A stretch of DNA of 64,000 nt from CAVQJU01 sp963712905 (GTDB lineage Bacteria > Acidobacteriota > Vicinamibacteria > Vicinamibacterales > CAVVIG01): the NCBI GenBank assembly GCA_963712905.1, contig CAVQJU010000004.1, forward strand, positions 186,001-250,000, given 5' to 3'. The stretch's first letter is position 1. Each line of letters opens with the position of its first letter. A program made the position numbers and the translations under genes. The notes beneath the pieces were generated by a model. That model did not search any database, was not told the origin of the DNA, and saw only the letters and a list, made by a program, of their open reading frames with translations. Shown here piece by piece: positions 7,941 through 17,027 of this stretch.

Positions 7941-9143
7941 CTAAACGAGCGCCACGATCTTGCTCTGCAGCGGCCCGGTCACGCTGGCGTCCCGGCCACC
8001 GATGGTCATGTTGATTTCCGATCGCACACCGAAGTCGTCGAAGTACAGGCCCGGTTCAATCGTGAAGCCGGCGCCGTCCAGAAGGCGCCGGTCGTCGTGT
8101 GTTTCGTAGTCGTCCATGTTGACGCCGTTCCCGTGCACCGATTCGCCGAGGCTGTGCCCCGTACGGTGCAGCACGTTGGCGCCGTAGCCGGCGCCGCGCA
8201 GCACCGACGAGGCGGCGCGGTCGACTTCCCAGCCGCGCAGCTCGCGGCCTTCGCGCGTCGCGTTCGTGACCAGCGCCACCGCGGCGTCACGTCCCGCCGC
8301 CACCGTCGAAAACACCTGTTCGTAGCGCTCCGGCACCCGCGCGCCAGTGTAGCCGACCCAGGTGATGTCGGCGAACACAGCCTGGGGACGGTCCAGTTTG
8401 CCCCAGAGGTCGAGCAGCACGATCTCCCCGGGTCGAATCGCCCGGTTCACGCCGGCGGTCGGCATGTAGTGCGGGTTGCCGGCGTTCTCCTGCGCGGCGA
8501 CGATCGGCGGCGAGTCGCTGACGAGCCCTTCGTCGCGGAACCAGCGCGGACATCAACTGCTGAATATCGTACTCGGTCGTCGGCATGCCGGAGGCCAGGC
8601 GCGTCCTGACGGCGTCGAACGCGCGGTCCTTAATCCGGTACAGGGCTTCCGAGGCGCGTTTGTGGGTCTCGAGGGCGGCGGTGTCCCAAATCGTCGCGAA
8701 GCGCTGGACGAGGTCGCCGGAGGAGACCACGTCCACGCCCATTCCGCGCACCAACTCGACGGTGCCTGCGTCGATACGCGACACGTACGGGATGGCGCAG
8801 AGCGGCGAGTACTCCATCGCGACGCGCCGCATGCCGCGGAGCAGTTCGCGCAGGCCGGCTTCGAGCTCGTCGCGGCCCGCGTAACGTGCCTTCGAACCTG
8901 GCAGCTGGTCGAGCGCACCGCGCTCGATGGCGTGGACGAGGCCGCGCGGCTCGCCCGATGCGGGGATAAGGTAGTACCAGCGCCGGGTGGCGAGGTGTCC
9001 GCCGTCCCGGCCGATGCCGGCGATCTCGCCGGCGATGGGGTTCAACCCGTGAAAATCGTACAGCAGCCAGCCGTCGAGGCCGTCGGCGCCGCGAGGGCGG
9101 CCTGAACGGCGCTGACGTCGAGCCCGGCTGTCGCCTGGGGCAT
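7941..9143 (-). CDS. M24-family metallopeptidase (Xaa-Pro aminopeptidase-like), with two frameshifts
   Basis: A 401-codon span that reads in three pieces. The start MPQATAGLDVSAVQAALA (ATG 9143) must lose frame near 9090 to enter GLDGWLLYDFHGLNPIAG. The frame shifts back near 8543-8547, where QQLMSA joins WFRDEGLVSDSPP after removing one C. The C-terminal half has the pita-bread metal ligands: LLDLWG (Asp), FADITWVGY (Asp), HRTGHSLGESVHG (His), FTIEPGLYF (Glu) and RSEINM (Glu). The two indels cancel, and the total length is normal. Family members remove N-terminal residues before proline. Two compensating errors in otherwise conserved sequence suggest sequencing error, but a decayed gene is not excluded. 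It heads the minus-strand run that continues into htrA. Confidence 0.78.
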
Positions 9144-9243
9144 CCCGCAAGTATAGCGTGCCGGCCGGGCAGAGTCGGCGGCTCAGGCGTTTCGAGGCGC
9201 CGTAAAACCGGCCGGCCCCAGTCAGGTGAGGCATAATTCGGGC

Positions 9244-11379
9244 ATGAGCCGCACTATCAGCACCGCCGGCCTGATCATGGCCCTGGCGGGGACCGCGCTC
9301 GTCTCGGGTCAGGCGCCTGCCGGCCAGCCGCCGGCGGCCCAGCCGCCCGGCGCGGGACAGGCGCAGGGACCGACTTTCAAGGTTCAAGTCGACTACGTCG
9401 AAGTCGACGTGCTCGTGACCGACGCGCGCGGGAACTACGTGCGCGATCTGAAGAAGGAAGACTTCCAGGTGTTCGAGGACGGCAAGTCGCAGGCTGTCAC
9501 CGACTTCGCGCTTGTCGACATCCCCATCGAGCGTGCGGAGCGTCCGCTGTTCGCGAAGCAGGCGGTCGAACCCGATGTGCGCAGCAACGAGCGGCCGTTC
9601 GACGGCCGCATCTACGTCATGCTCCTCGACGAGGCGCACACGCTTCCGTCGAACACGAACCTGGTCAGGCGCGCGGCGCAGAAGTTCATCGACGAGAAGC
9701 TCGGCGCCAACGATCTGATGGCCGTGGTGTTCGCGCGGGGCGTCGTGGGGGGCGGCGGCAGCTACGGGCAGGAGTTCACGAACAACAAGCGGCTCCTGGG
9801 CCTCGCCGTGCAGCAGTTCGCCGGGTCGGCGCCCCGATCCGCGACGCTGAACAAGCTGCAGGACTACGTCAACACGTCGGCGGCGCGCTCGGCCGGCGCG
9901 GGCGGACCGCCGCAGGACATGGACCGGCAGGAGCGCGAGTTCAACGCGCGCGCGATGCTCGAGGAAATGACGGCCGTCTCCGAGTGGTTTGCGAGCGTCC
10001 GCGGCCGCAAGAAGACCATTCTGCTGTTCAGCGAAGGCATCAGCTACGACATCAACGACCCGTTCGCCAACGGCGGCAACAACGCCGCGTCGATGATTAC
10101 GTCGCGCATGCAGGACTTCGTCAGGGCCGCGACCAAGGCCAACGTCAGCCTGTACGCGATCGACCCGCGCGGCCTGATGGCGCTGTCGGACGGCAACATC
10201 GAGCTCGTCAGCGTCGGCGGGGGCGATCCCAACGCGGCCGGCCTGAACGAACGGGGGCTGCAGGACGAGAACCGCCTCGCGCGCGAGAGCCTGCAGACCT
10301 TCGCCGAGGAAACCGGCGGCTTCGCCGTCGTCAACACCAACGGCTTTGCCAACGCGTACGACCGCATCGTTCAGGAGAACAGCGCGTACTACGTGCTCGC
10401 GTACTACCCGCCGAACCCGAAGCGCGACGGCAAGTTCCACAAGATCCAGGTCCGCGTCACCCGGCCAGGGCTGACCGTTCGCGCCCGCCGCGGCTACGCC
10501 AACCCGACGGGCAAGGTCCCGACGCCCGCCAAGACGACTCTGTCCCCGGAATTGCGCGACACGCTGGAGAGCCCGCTGCCGATCAGCGGCCTGGCCATGA
10601 AGGTATTTGCGGCGCCCTTCAAGGGCACCGCGCCGAACGCGTCGGTCCTGCTCGGCGTGGAGCTGCGCGGGCGCGACATCAGCACGGCGGCCAATTCAAG
10701 CCTCGAGCTGGCCTTCTTTGCAGTGGACGCCAAGGGCAAGCTGAAAGCTTCGAGCCGCGAAACCCTGTCGCTCAACCTCAGGCCCGAGACGAAGACCCGC
10801 GTCGAGCAGGGCAGCATCCGCCTGCTCAGCCGGATGAACGTCCCGGCCGGACGCTATCAGCTTCGCGTCGGCGCGCGCGACGCCACCGGCGGCGCGCTGG
10901 GGTCCGTCCTGTACGACCTCGACGTGCCCGACTTCGAGAAGGCGCCGCTCGCGATGAGCGGCCTCGTGCTCACGTCGGCCGCGTCGAGCCTGTTGCCGAC
11001 GGCCAAGCCCGACGCGGATCTGCGCCAGGTGCTGCCGGGCCCGCCGGCGGCGGCGCGCGCGTTTGCGCAGAACGATCAGCTGGCGTTTTTCACGGACATC
11101 TACGATAACGACACGTCGAACGTCCACACGGTGGACGTCACCGCGACGCTGACCGCCGACGAAGGACGGGTCGTGTTCAAGAACGCCGAGGAGCGTTCGA
11201 CCGCCGACCTCGCGGGGAAGAAGGGCGGCTTCGGGTACGGTTCGGCGATCTCGCTGCAGGACTACCCACCCGGCCTGTACGTCCTGAAAGTGGAGGCGCG
11301 TTCGCGTCTTGGCAACAACGCCACCGCGAGCCGCGAGCTGCAGATCACCATTACGCCGCCGGAAAGCCAGCCTCGCTAG
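9244..11379 (+). CDS. VWFA-related domain protein, acidobacterial type
   Basis: 711 residues from the ATG at 9244, preferred over an in-frame GTG at 9226 because a signal peptide (ISTAGLIMALAGTALVSGQA) follows it. A segment typical of the family (VEVDVLVTDARGNYVRDLKKEDFQVFEDG) precedes a von Willebrand A-like domain. The MIDAS-like strand reads YVMLLDEAHT, so the usual DxSxS metal motif is not intact. ENSAYYVLAYYP, a characteristic late segment, is present. The remaining ~250 residues look like beta-sandwich domains. Such secreted VWFA proteins are abundant in Acidobacteria and of unknown role. A second, shorter member is at 57866-58792. Confidence 0.85.
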   Translation: MSRTISTAGLIMALAGTALVSGQAPAGQPPAAQPPGAGQAQGPTFKVQVDYVEVDVLVTDARGNYVRDLKKEDFQVFEDGKSQAVTDFALVDIPIERAERPLFAKQAVEPDVRSNERPFDGRIYVMLLDEAHTLPSNTNLVRRAAQKFIDEKLGANDLMAVVFARGVVGGGGSYGQEFTNNKRLLGLAVQQFAGSAPRSATLNKLQDYVNTSAARSAGAGGPPQDMDRQEREFNARAMLEEMTAVSEWFASVRGRKKTILLFSEGISYDINDPFANGGNNAASMITSRMQDFVRAATKANVSLYAIDPRGLMALSDGNIELVSVGGGDPNAAGLNERGLQDENRLARESLQTFAEETGGFAVVNTNGFANAYDRIVQENSAYYVLAYYPPNPKRDGKFHKIQVRVTRPGLTVRARRGYANPTGKVPTPAKTTLSPELRDTLESPLPISGLAMKVFAAPFKGTAPNASVLLGVELRGRDISTAANSSLELAFFAVDAKGKLKASSRETLSLNLRPETKTRVEQGSIRLLSRMNVPAGRYQLRVGARDATGGALGSVLYDLDVPDFEKAPLAMSGLVLTSAASSLLPTAKPDADLRQVLPGPPAAARAFAQNDQLAFFTDIYDNDTSNVHTVDVTATLTADEGRVVFKNAEERSTADLAGKKGGFGYGSAISLQDYPPGLYVLKVEARSRLGNNATASRELQITITPPESQPR

Positions 11380-11391
11380 GCCGGCTGGGTT

Positions 11392-11811
11392 ATGACTTTC
11401 ATGCTGTCCCTGATCGCGACTTTCCTGATGACGCTCCAGGCGCCCGCGCCCGTCCGCTCGATCGAGAAGGGCCTCGACAGCCAGCTGGACGCGGCGCGAC
11501 AGGCGACGGTGCGCACGCCGGCCGAGTGGGAAGCGCTCTGGCGGCTGCACGGGGGCGAGCGCACGCGCCCGGCCGTGGACTTCGGGAAGGAGATGGTCGT
11601 GGCGGTGTTCATGGGAAGCCGGCCGACGGCCGGCTTCTCGGTGGAAATCGTCGGCACTCGCGTCGACGGGCCCGCTCTCGTCGTTCAGTATCGTGAAACG
11701 CGGCCGCCGGCCGACGCGTTCGTCGCGCAGGTCCTGACGATGCCGTACCACATCGCGGCCGTGCAGAAGCGCGCGGGCGTGACGGACGTCAGGTTCGAAA
11801 AGATCCCGTAG
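11392..11811 (+). CDS. PrcB-like C-terminal domain protein
   Basis: 139 residues with a hydrophobic N-terminus (MLSLIATFLMTLQAPAP) that may be a signal peptide. The body contains VVAVFMGSRPTAGFSVEI, close to the conserved VFxGxxPTGGYxxxI pattern of the PrcB C-terminal domain, followed by PADAFVAQVLTMPYH. PrcB was described as a partner of the PrtP protease complex of Treponema; the function of the isolated domain is not known. It begins 13 bases after the VWFA gene, so it is probably in the same transcript, and its stop abuts that of the convergent gene at 11812. Confidence 0.75.
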   Translation: MTFMLSLIATFLMTLQAPAPVRSIEKGLDSQLDAARQATVRTPAEWEALWRLHGGERTRPAVDFGKEMVVAVFMGSRPTAGFSVEIVGTRVDGPALVVQYRETRPPADAFVAQVLTMPYHIAAVQKRAGVTDVRFEKIP

Positions 11812-12300
11812 CTACTTTTTCGCTGCCGGCGCCGCGGCGGCCTTCGCCGGATCGTCGAGCTTGCTGACGCGTTTGGGCTTGATGGTCCCGTTCGCGTGGC
11901 TGAAGTTCCAGCTGTTGCTGTTCATCTTCCCCTGCTGAAACGGCGTGGTGATGGTGAGTGTTTCCACGGCGCCCGCCGCCAGCGGCTTCTCCAGCGTGCC
12001 TTCTCCAGCCGCGACGATGTTGCCGCCCTTGTCGAACCACGTTTCGGCGACCTTCAGCCGGGCGATCGGCGCGCTCGCCACGTTCTTGATGCGAATCGTC
12101 GTGACGACGTTGTCGCCGTTCTTCTTGGTGACGGGCTGGGTAAACTCGACTTCCGCCTGACCCTTGATCGGCGGCTCGACCTTCTTGCCTGCCAGCACCT
12201 GTTTGAATTCCGGCGCGGTCTGTGCCATCAGGCCGCCAGGGGCGCCGGCGATCCCGACTGCAACCAGCGCTGCCACCACTGCGAAGTGCGCACGAGCCAT
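11812..12300 (-). CDS. Secreted protein, possibly FxLYD-like domain
   Basis: 162 residues with a clear signal peptide (FAVVAALVAVGIAGAPGGLMAQ, cleavage near residue 26). The mature part has alternating strands (VVTTIRIKNVASAPIARLKVAETWFDKGGNIVA...) like immunoglobulin-like FxLYD or CARDB domains. It ends in an Ala/Lys-rich tail (KAAAAPAAKK). No catalytic residues are visible. It is convergent with the PrcB-like gene with no gap. Export is well supported; function is unknown. Confidence 0.6.
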   Translation of the reverse strand: MARAHFAVVAALVAVGIAGAPGGLMAQTAPEFKQVLAGKKVEPPIKGQAEVEFTQPVTKKNGDNVVTTIRIKNVASAPIARLKVAETWFDKGGNIVAAGEGTLEKPLAAGAVETLTITTPFQQGKMNSNSWNFSHANGTIKPKRVSKLDDPAKAAAAPAAKK

Positions 12301-12337
12301 ACCTGTCCTCCTCTGACTTACGGGCGGGGATTATACG

Positions 12338-12796
12338 TTACATCTCGCCGTTCCAATCCTCGGGTTCAGGATTGAGCGAGCGAAAGATTTCCATGTGCCA
12401 TTTTCCGCCGCCCCAGGGCTCGATGACTTCGGCGGCGACGACGTCTACGAGAATCTCCGAGAAGACCCGCCCCTCGGGATCGCCTTCGAGGTGATACGCC
12501 GGCTCGTCCCAGCCGAAGTTCGGGTACAGCATCAGCGTCAGAAACAGATCGTAGCCGTCGTCGACGACGATGAGCTGGCCGCAGGGGCGCTTGAGGGTCG
12601 AATGATAGATCAGATACTTCTCGGCGCTGTGCGCGCGGATGTAGCGCTTGAGCGCGAACTCGCGGGCGACGACCTCTTCGACGGCGATCTTCTTGTCCCA
12701 GCAGTCGCGGCAATACTTCTCTTCGCCTCTCGGCTCCGACACCTCTTTCGCGCCGCAGAGCGCGCATCGCGACTTGACCACCGACTTTCTCGGCAT
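12338..12796 (-). CDS. Small zinc-ribbon protein of unknown function
   Basis: 152 residues from the ATG at 12796 (MPRKSVVKSRCALC). An upstream extension in the same frame is unlikely because it would cross the divergent gene start. The N-terminus has a four-cysteine zinc ribbon (CALCGAK...CRDCWDKK). The rest is a compact acidic domain with LIVVDDGYDLFLTLMLYPN and EPWGGGKWHMEIF. No known enzyme motif is recognised. The gene is divergent from the VOC gene with only 19 bases between starts, so the two share a very short promoter region. Confidence 0.6.
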   Translation of the reverse strand: MPRKSVVKSRCALCGAKEVSEPRGEEKYCRDCWDKKIAVEEVVAREFALKRYIRAHSAEKYLIYHSTLKRPCGQLIVVDDGYDLFLTLMLYPNFGWDEPAYHLEGDPEGRVFSEILVDVVAAEVIEPWGGGKWHMEIFRSLNPEPEDWNGEM

Positions 12797-12815
12797 ATCA
12801 TGAAAGTCTAGCACT

Positions 12816-13232
12816 ATGGATAGACCCCCGCGACCCTCCCACCAGGGCCTCAGGCATCTCGCGCTCAACGCGCGCGACCTCGACGCGATGAAGCACTTTT
12901 ACGTCGACGTGCTTGGTTTCGCCGTCGAATGGGAGCCTGATCCCGACAACGTCTACCTCACGTCGGGCCGCGACAACCTCGCGCTCCATCGCGCCGCCGT
13001 GCCGGCGGCGGCCGGACCGGCGGCTCCGGCGAAGCAGGCGCTCGATCATCTCGGCGTCATCGTCTCGACGGCGGACGATGTGGATCGTTGGGCGGCGTTT
13101 CTCGACAGCCGCGGCGTAACGGTCGTCGCGCGGCCGAAGACGCACCGTGATGGCGCCCGCTCGTGCTACGTCAGGGATCCGGACGGCAACACCGTCCAGA
13201 TCATCCACCATCCGCCAATCAGCGATAAGTAG
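12816..13232 (+). CDS. VOC family (glyoxalase/dioxygenase fold) protein
   Basis: 138 residues forming two beta-alpha-beta-beta-beta modules. The first is LRHLALNARDLDAMKHFYVDVLGF, with a first-module His. The second is LDHLGVIVSTADDVDRWAAFL...YVRDPDGNTVQIIH. In the last motif Gln replaces the usual metal-binding Glu (NTVQI rather than NxVEL), so metal binding may be altered or weak. Family members include glyoxalase I, fosfomycin and bleomycin resistance proteins and dioxygenases. The substrate here is unknown. The stop codon falls inside the palindromic repeat that follows. Confidence 0.8.
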   Translation: MDRPPRPSHQGLRHLALNARDLDAMKHFYVDVLGFAVEWEPDPDNVYLTSGRDNLALHRAAVPAAAGPAAPAKQALDHLGVIVSTADDVDRWAAFLDSRGVTVVARPKTHRDGARSCYVRDPDGNTVQIIHHPPISDK

Positions 13233-13267
13233 CGCGCGGCTTCAGCGCGGCGGCCCTGAAAGGGCCG
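13229..13267. repeat. Cruciform palindromic repeat, copy 2
   Basis: A degenerate relative of the element at 286-337: GTAGCGCG at the left, a CGCGC-ggcttca-GCGCG hairpin (13233-13249) and CGGCCCT-gaa-AGGGCCG (13251-13267). It lies between two convergent genes, carries the VOC stop codon and encodes the last few residues and stop of the glucan phosphorylase. Confidence 0.65.
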
Positions 13268-15407
13268 GTCCATGCGATCTCGCGGTGAGCGCCGGCGCGT
13301 ACATCCGCTCCGCGTATTCCTTGACCATGCGGCGCGCGCAGAACCGGGGACCGACGGTGCGGATGGATTCCTTCACGACGCCGATCCACCGCCGGGGCAC
13401 GTGCGACGCGTCGCGGTCGTAGTACGCCGGGACGACTTCCTCTTCGAGCAGCCGGTACAGCGCGTCCGCGTCAGCGGCGTCGGTTGCCTCGTCCGGACTT
13501 CCCGCCGGCGCGCCGCCGTCGATCACCCAGCCGTTGGTTCCGGTGAAGCCCTCGGCCCACCACCCGTCGGCGATGCTCATGTTCGGCACGCCGTTGATCG
13601 CCGCTTTCATGCCGCTCGTGCCGCTTGCTTCCATCGGCTTGCGCGGCGTGTTCAGCCACAGGTCGCATCCCTGCACGAGGAAGTGCGCGACGTGCAGGTC
13701 GTAGTCGTCCACGAACGCGACGCGGCCGCCAAACAGCGGGTCGAGCGCGCGCCGGTAGACACCCTGGAGATCGCCCTTGCCGATGTTGTCCGCCGGGTGC
13801 GCCTTGCCGGCGAAGACGATCTGCACCGGGCGGCCCGAGGCGTTGAGGATGCGCGCAAGCCGCGCGGGATCGGTGAACACGAGCTCCGGGCGCTTGTACC
13901 CTGCGAAGCGGCGCGCGAACCCGATCGTCAGAACGTCGGGATCGAGCAGGGTGCCGGCGGCGACGATACGCGGTGTGCCGACGTGTTCGTCGGTCCAGCG
14001 CTGGCGGGCGCGCTCGCGGACGAAGGCGAACAGATGGCTCCGCAGCGACTGGCGCACGGCCCAGAGATCCTTGTCGGGGATCCCGAGCACGGCGTCCCAC
14101 ATGGCGGGATCGTCCTGGCGCTCGATCCAGCCGTCGCCGAGATGCTTCGTGAAGAGCCCGGCGAGCTCGCCGGCAATCCACGTCGGCGCGTGCACGCCGT
14201 TGGTGACGTGCGCGACGGGCCGGTCGTCGGTGGCGACCCCGGGCCAGATGGCGCCCCACATGGCGCGCGTGACCTCCCCGTGCAGGCGGCTGACGCCGTT
14301 GATGCTGGCGGCCGAACGCATGGCGAGCGCCGTCATGTTGAACTGGGTCCCCGCGCCGCTGTCGTGCGCCCCGAGCGCGAGGAACCGGTCGCGGTTGGCT
14401 CCCAGCGTGCCCCAGCAGCCGGCCAGGTGTCTCTCGACCAGTTCGAAGGCGAAGGCGTCATGGCCCGCCGGCACCGGCGTGTGCGTCGTGAAGATGGTGG
14501 AACGCCGGATCTCCTCGAGGGCGGCGTCGAAGTCGGCGCCGTGCTCGAGGAGATCGTGGATGCGCTGTAGTACGACGAAACCGGCGTGCCCTTCGTTCAG
14601 GTGGAACGCCGCGGGCTGGACGCCGAGCGCCTTGAGCGCCCGCACGCCGCCGATGCCCAGCACGACTTCCTGCTGGATGCGCGTCTCGCGGTCGCCTCCG
14701 TAGAGCCGCGCCGAGAGCTCGCGGTCCGCGGGCGCGTTTTCCTCGAGATCGGTATCGAGCAGGTAGAGCGTGACCCGGCCGAGGCGGACGCGCCACACGA
14801 TCGCGAGCACGGATCGGTCGCCGAGCGGCACAGCGATGATGCACGGCTTGCCGTCCGGTGTGGTGGCGGCGTCGACCGGCGCATCGTTCCAGTTCAGCCG
14901 CTCGTAGCTCTCTTCCTGCCAGCCCTCGCCGGACAGGCGCTGATGGAAGTACCCCTGCGGATACATGAACCCCACGCCGACGAGCGGCACGCCGAGGTCC
15001 GACGCTTCCTTGCAGTGGTCGCCGGCGAGCACGCCGAGGCCGCCCGCGTAGATGGGCAGCGACTGGTGGAGCGCGAATTCAGCGGAGAAGTAGGCCACCT
15101 GGCCGTTCAACTGCGGGAGCGTGCGCGTCCACCAGGTGTTCCGCGCGGCCCGCGCACCGTCGAGGCCGTCGATGGCGCGATCGTATAACGCCAGGAATTC
15201 CGGGTTGGCGGCCGCCTGGGCGAGTGTCGAGGGCGGAACGGCCCACAGCATCCGCACCGGGTTGTGCGCGGTCGTCCGCCAGAGCGGGTAATCCAGGCGC
15301 CGGAACACCTCGCGCGCCGGGTGCCAGGCCCACCAGAGGTCGATGGCGAGCTCGTGGAGCCTCGAAATGCGATCGGGAAGCGGGGCCAGGCTGGCGTACC
15401 TGTTCAT
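13242..15407 (-). CDS. glgP: Alpha-glucan (glycogen/maltodextrin) phosphorylase
   Basis: 721 residues from the ATG at 15407 (MNRYASLAPLPDRISRL). Phosphorolyses alpha-1,4-glucans to glucose-1-phosphate using pyridoxal phosphate. Landmarks are YFSAEFALHQSLPIYAGGLGVLAGDH, FHLNEGHAGF, FTTHTPVPAGHD, HVTNGVHAPTW, and KPMEASGTSGMKAAINGV, where the SGMK lysine is the expected PLP anchor. It matches the shorter bacterial/archaeal phosphorylase group and not the ~820-residue E. coli type. The last residues are encoded by a palindromic repeat. Its start overlaps the stop of the threonine dehydratase gene by four bases, so the two are translationally coupled despite unrelated chemistry. Confidence 0.93.
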   Translation of the reverse strand: MNRYASLAPLPDRISRLHELAIDLWWAWHPAREVFRRLDYPLWRTTAHNPVRMLWAVPPSTLAQAAANPEFLALYDRAIDGLDGARAARNTWWTRTLPQLNGQVAYFSAEFALHQSLPIYAGGLGVLAGDHCKEASDLGVPLVGVGFMYPQGYFHQRLSGEGWQEESYERLNWNDAPVDAATTPDGKPCIIAVPLGDRSVLAIVWRVRLGRVTLYLLDTDLEENAPADRELSARLYGGDRETRIQQEVVLGIGGVRALKALGVQPAAFHLNEGHAGFVVLQRIHDLLEHGADFDAALEEIRRSTIFTTHTPVPAGHDAFAFELVERHLAGCWGTLGANRDRFLALGAHDSGAGTQFNMTALAMRSAASINGVSRLHGEVTRAMWGAIWPGVATDDRPVAHVTNGVHAPTWIAGELAGLFTKHLGDGWIERQDDPAMWDAVLGIPDKDLWAVRQSLRSHLFAFVRERARQRWTDEHVGTPRIVAAGTLLDPDVLTIGFARRFAGYKRPELVFTDPARLARILNASGRPVQIVFAGKAHPADNIGKGDLQGVYRRALDPLFGGRVAFVDDYDLHVAHFLVQGCDLWLNTPRKPMEASGTSGMKAAINGVPNMSIADGWWAEGFTGTNGWVIDGGAPAGSPDEATDAADADALYRLLEEEVVPAYYDRDASHVPRRWIGVVKESIRTVGPRFCARRMVKEYAERMYAPALTARSHGPALSGPPR

Positions 15408-16390
15408 GCGCGTGCTCCGACGAGTGAGGCAAACCGCGTCAGATCGATGTTGCCGCCCGAGACGATTGCCACGACCTTGCCGCCTCCGGCCCCGCCGCCG
15501 AGCGCGGCGGCGACCGCGCACCCGCCGGCGCCTTCCGCGATCACGTGCGCGCGCTCGGCCGTCGCCTTGATGGCGGCGGCGACATCGTCGAGCGAGACGA
15601 CGATCGAGCCGTCGAGGCCGCGCAAAAGCGGCCACATCGTGTCCAGCACCGACTTGCCGCCGGCCCCGTCGACGAAGGAGGCCCGCCAGTTGCTGAAGGC
15701 GACCGGCCGGCCAGCGGCCAGCGATGCGCTGAGCGGCGCCGCGGTCTCGGGCTCCGCGGCGTACACGCGGGTGTTCGGGTTCAGCGCGCGCACGCTGGCG
15801 GCGACGCCGGCCAGCAGGCCGCCGCCGCCGATAGAGGCCACCACCGCATCCACGTCCGGCAGATCTTCCATGATTTCCAGTCCCGCGGTCGCGTTGCCCG
15901 CGATGAAACGATCGTCGTCGAACGGATGGATGAAGTAACCGGTCATCCGATCCGATCCGTGCTGCTCGACCGTGCGCCAGCACTCGTCGTACGACGCCTT
16001 GACGATCGCGGCGCCGAGGCGCTCGATGGCCGCGAGCTTGGCGTCGGGCGCCGTGTCCGCCACCATCACCGAGCAGCGCGCCCCGGCCCGCCGTGCGGCA
16101 AACGCGACGCCGAGCGCCGCGTTGCCGGCGCTGACGGTCCAGACGCCGCCGGCCAGCTGATCGGGCGTCAACTGGCGCACGACGTTCAGAGCGCCGCGGA
16201 TCTTGAACGCGCCGACGGGCTGCAGCACCTCGAGCTTGAGGTAGAGCTCGAGATTGGATGGCGTCCGCGCGCCGGCCGGAAGGTCCACGTGCACGAGCGG
16301 CGTGCGGATTGCCGCGCCGCGCATGGCCGACAACGCTGCCGCGGCCTCGCGGACCGCCTCAATCGGGATGCGCCGCGCCGTTTCGATCAT
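15404..16390 (-). CDS. Threonine/serine dehydratase-like PLP enzyme
   Basis: 328 residues of fold-type II PLP enzyme. The Schiff-base lysine is Lys63 in VGAFKIRGALN. The substrate loop is SAGNAALG and the glycine-rich phosphate loop SIGGGGLLAG, and the C-terminal VSGGNIDL fits threonine dehydratases. There is no ACT or regulatory domain, so it resembles the catabolic TdcB or serine-racemase-like short form and not biosynthetic IlvA. It converts threonine to 2-oxobutyrate, or serine to pyruvate. Four-base overlaps join it to the YetF-like gene upstream and glgP downstream. The exact substrate is uncertain. Confidence 0.88.
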   Translation of the reverse strand: MIETARRIPIEAVREAAAALSAMRGAAIRTPLVHVDLPAGARTPSNLELYLKLEVLQPVGAFKIRGALNVVRQLTPDQLAGGVWTVSAGNAALGVAFAARRAGARCSVMVADTAPDAKLAAIERLGAAIVKASYDECWRTVEQHGSDRMTGYFIHPFDDDRFIAGNATAGLEIMEDLPDVDAVVASIGGGGLLAGVAASVRALNPNTRVYAAEPETAAPLSASLAAGRPVAFSNWRASFVDGAGGKSVLDTMWPLLRGLDGSIVVSLDDVAAAIKATAERAHVIAEGAGGCAVAAALGGGAGGGKVVAIVSGGNIDLTRFASLVGARA

Positions 16391-16965
16391 GCGCGCGACG
16401 CCCGGAGCGCCGAGATCTGCGCCGACAGCTCGTCCAGCCGCGCCATGATCTCCTCGTGGCGCGCCCGGTCCGGCCCCGGTGTTTTCGCGGAGAAGCTGAT
16501 GCCGCCGCCCGGATCGAGGACGGCGCGGTCGATTTCCTCGAGCGACCCGAAGCCCTGTTTGTGCGCGGCCGTTTCGAGCTCCGATCGTGTGATCAGCTCG
16601 TGTTTCAGCCGATCGGCGTTGAGCACGCCGTTCTCGAGCAGCACGCATTGGTCGCCTTCGATCATCCGGTCGAGCTTTTCGTGGGAATAGAGAAACTTCA
16701 CCACGGCGTAATTGACGACCAGCAGCGTCGCGGCGCCGATGATGCCGCCCGTGACGCTGTTGTCCTCGCCGATGATCGCGTTCTGGACCGTGTTGGAGAT
16801 GGTCAACAGCACGACCAGGTCGAACGGGTTGAGTTGCGCCAATTCGCGCCGGCCAGCCAGCCGCAGCCCCACGATCAAGAAGACGTACACGATGATCGGC
16901 CGGGCGATTTTCTCGGCGATGGGGAGGCCAAGCACGAACATGTCGGCCGCGATCCTAGAGTTCAT
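16387..16965 (-). CDS. YetF/DUF421 family membrane protein
   Basis: 192 residues. Two or three hydrophobic helices (ARPIIVYVFLIVGLRLAGR, NPFDLVVLLTISNTVQNAII, GGIIGAATLLVVNYAVVKFL) precede a cytosolic domain. The conserved GRRELAQLNPFDLVVLLTIS segment is characteristic of the DUF421/YetF family. The C-terminal EIDRAVLDPGGGISF matches the family's second domain, and an acidic/basic helix ends the protein. Role unknown; Bacillus relatives affect sporulation or membrane homeostasis. It is the first gene of the run that continues through the dehydratase into glgP. Confidence 0.85.
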   Translation of the reverse strand: MNSRIAADMFVLGLPIAEKIARPIIVYVFLIVGLRLAGRRELAQLNPFDLVVLLTISNTVQNAIIGEDNSVTGGIIGAATLLVVNYAVVKFLYSHEKLDRMIEGDQCVLLENGVLNADRLKHELITRSELETAAHKQGFGSLEEIDRAVLDPGGGISFSAKTPGPDRARHEEIMARLDELSAQISALRASRA

Positions 16966-17027
16966 GTGCCCATGCTAACGGAACGCGGCCGCTTTGTAAG
17001 CATGAAGCAGTACAATTGCCGCCTTAG

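Noticed and set aside
8287..10440. 717-codon minus-strand open frame across the VWFA gene
   Set aside because: Only its distal part, read across a frameshift, matches the M24 peptidase. The portion opposite the VWFA gene has no recognisable homology and is antisense to a well-supported gene.
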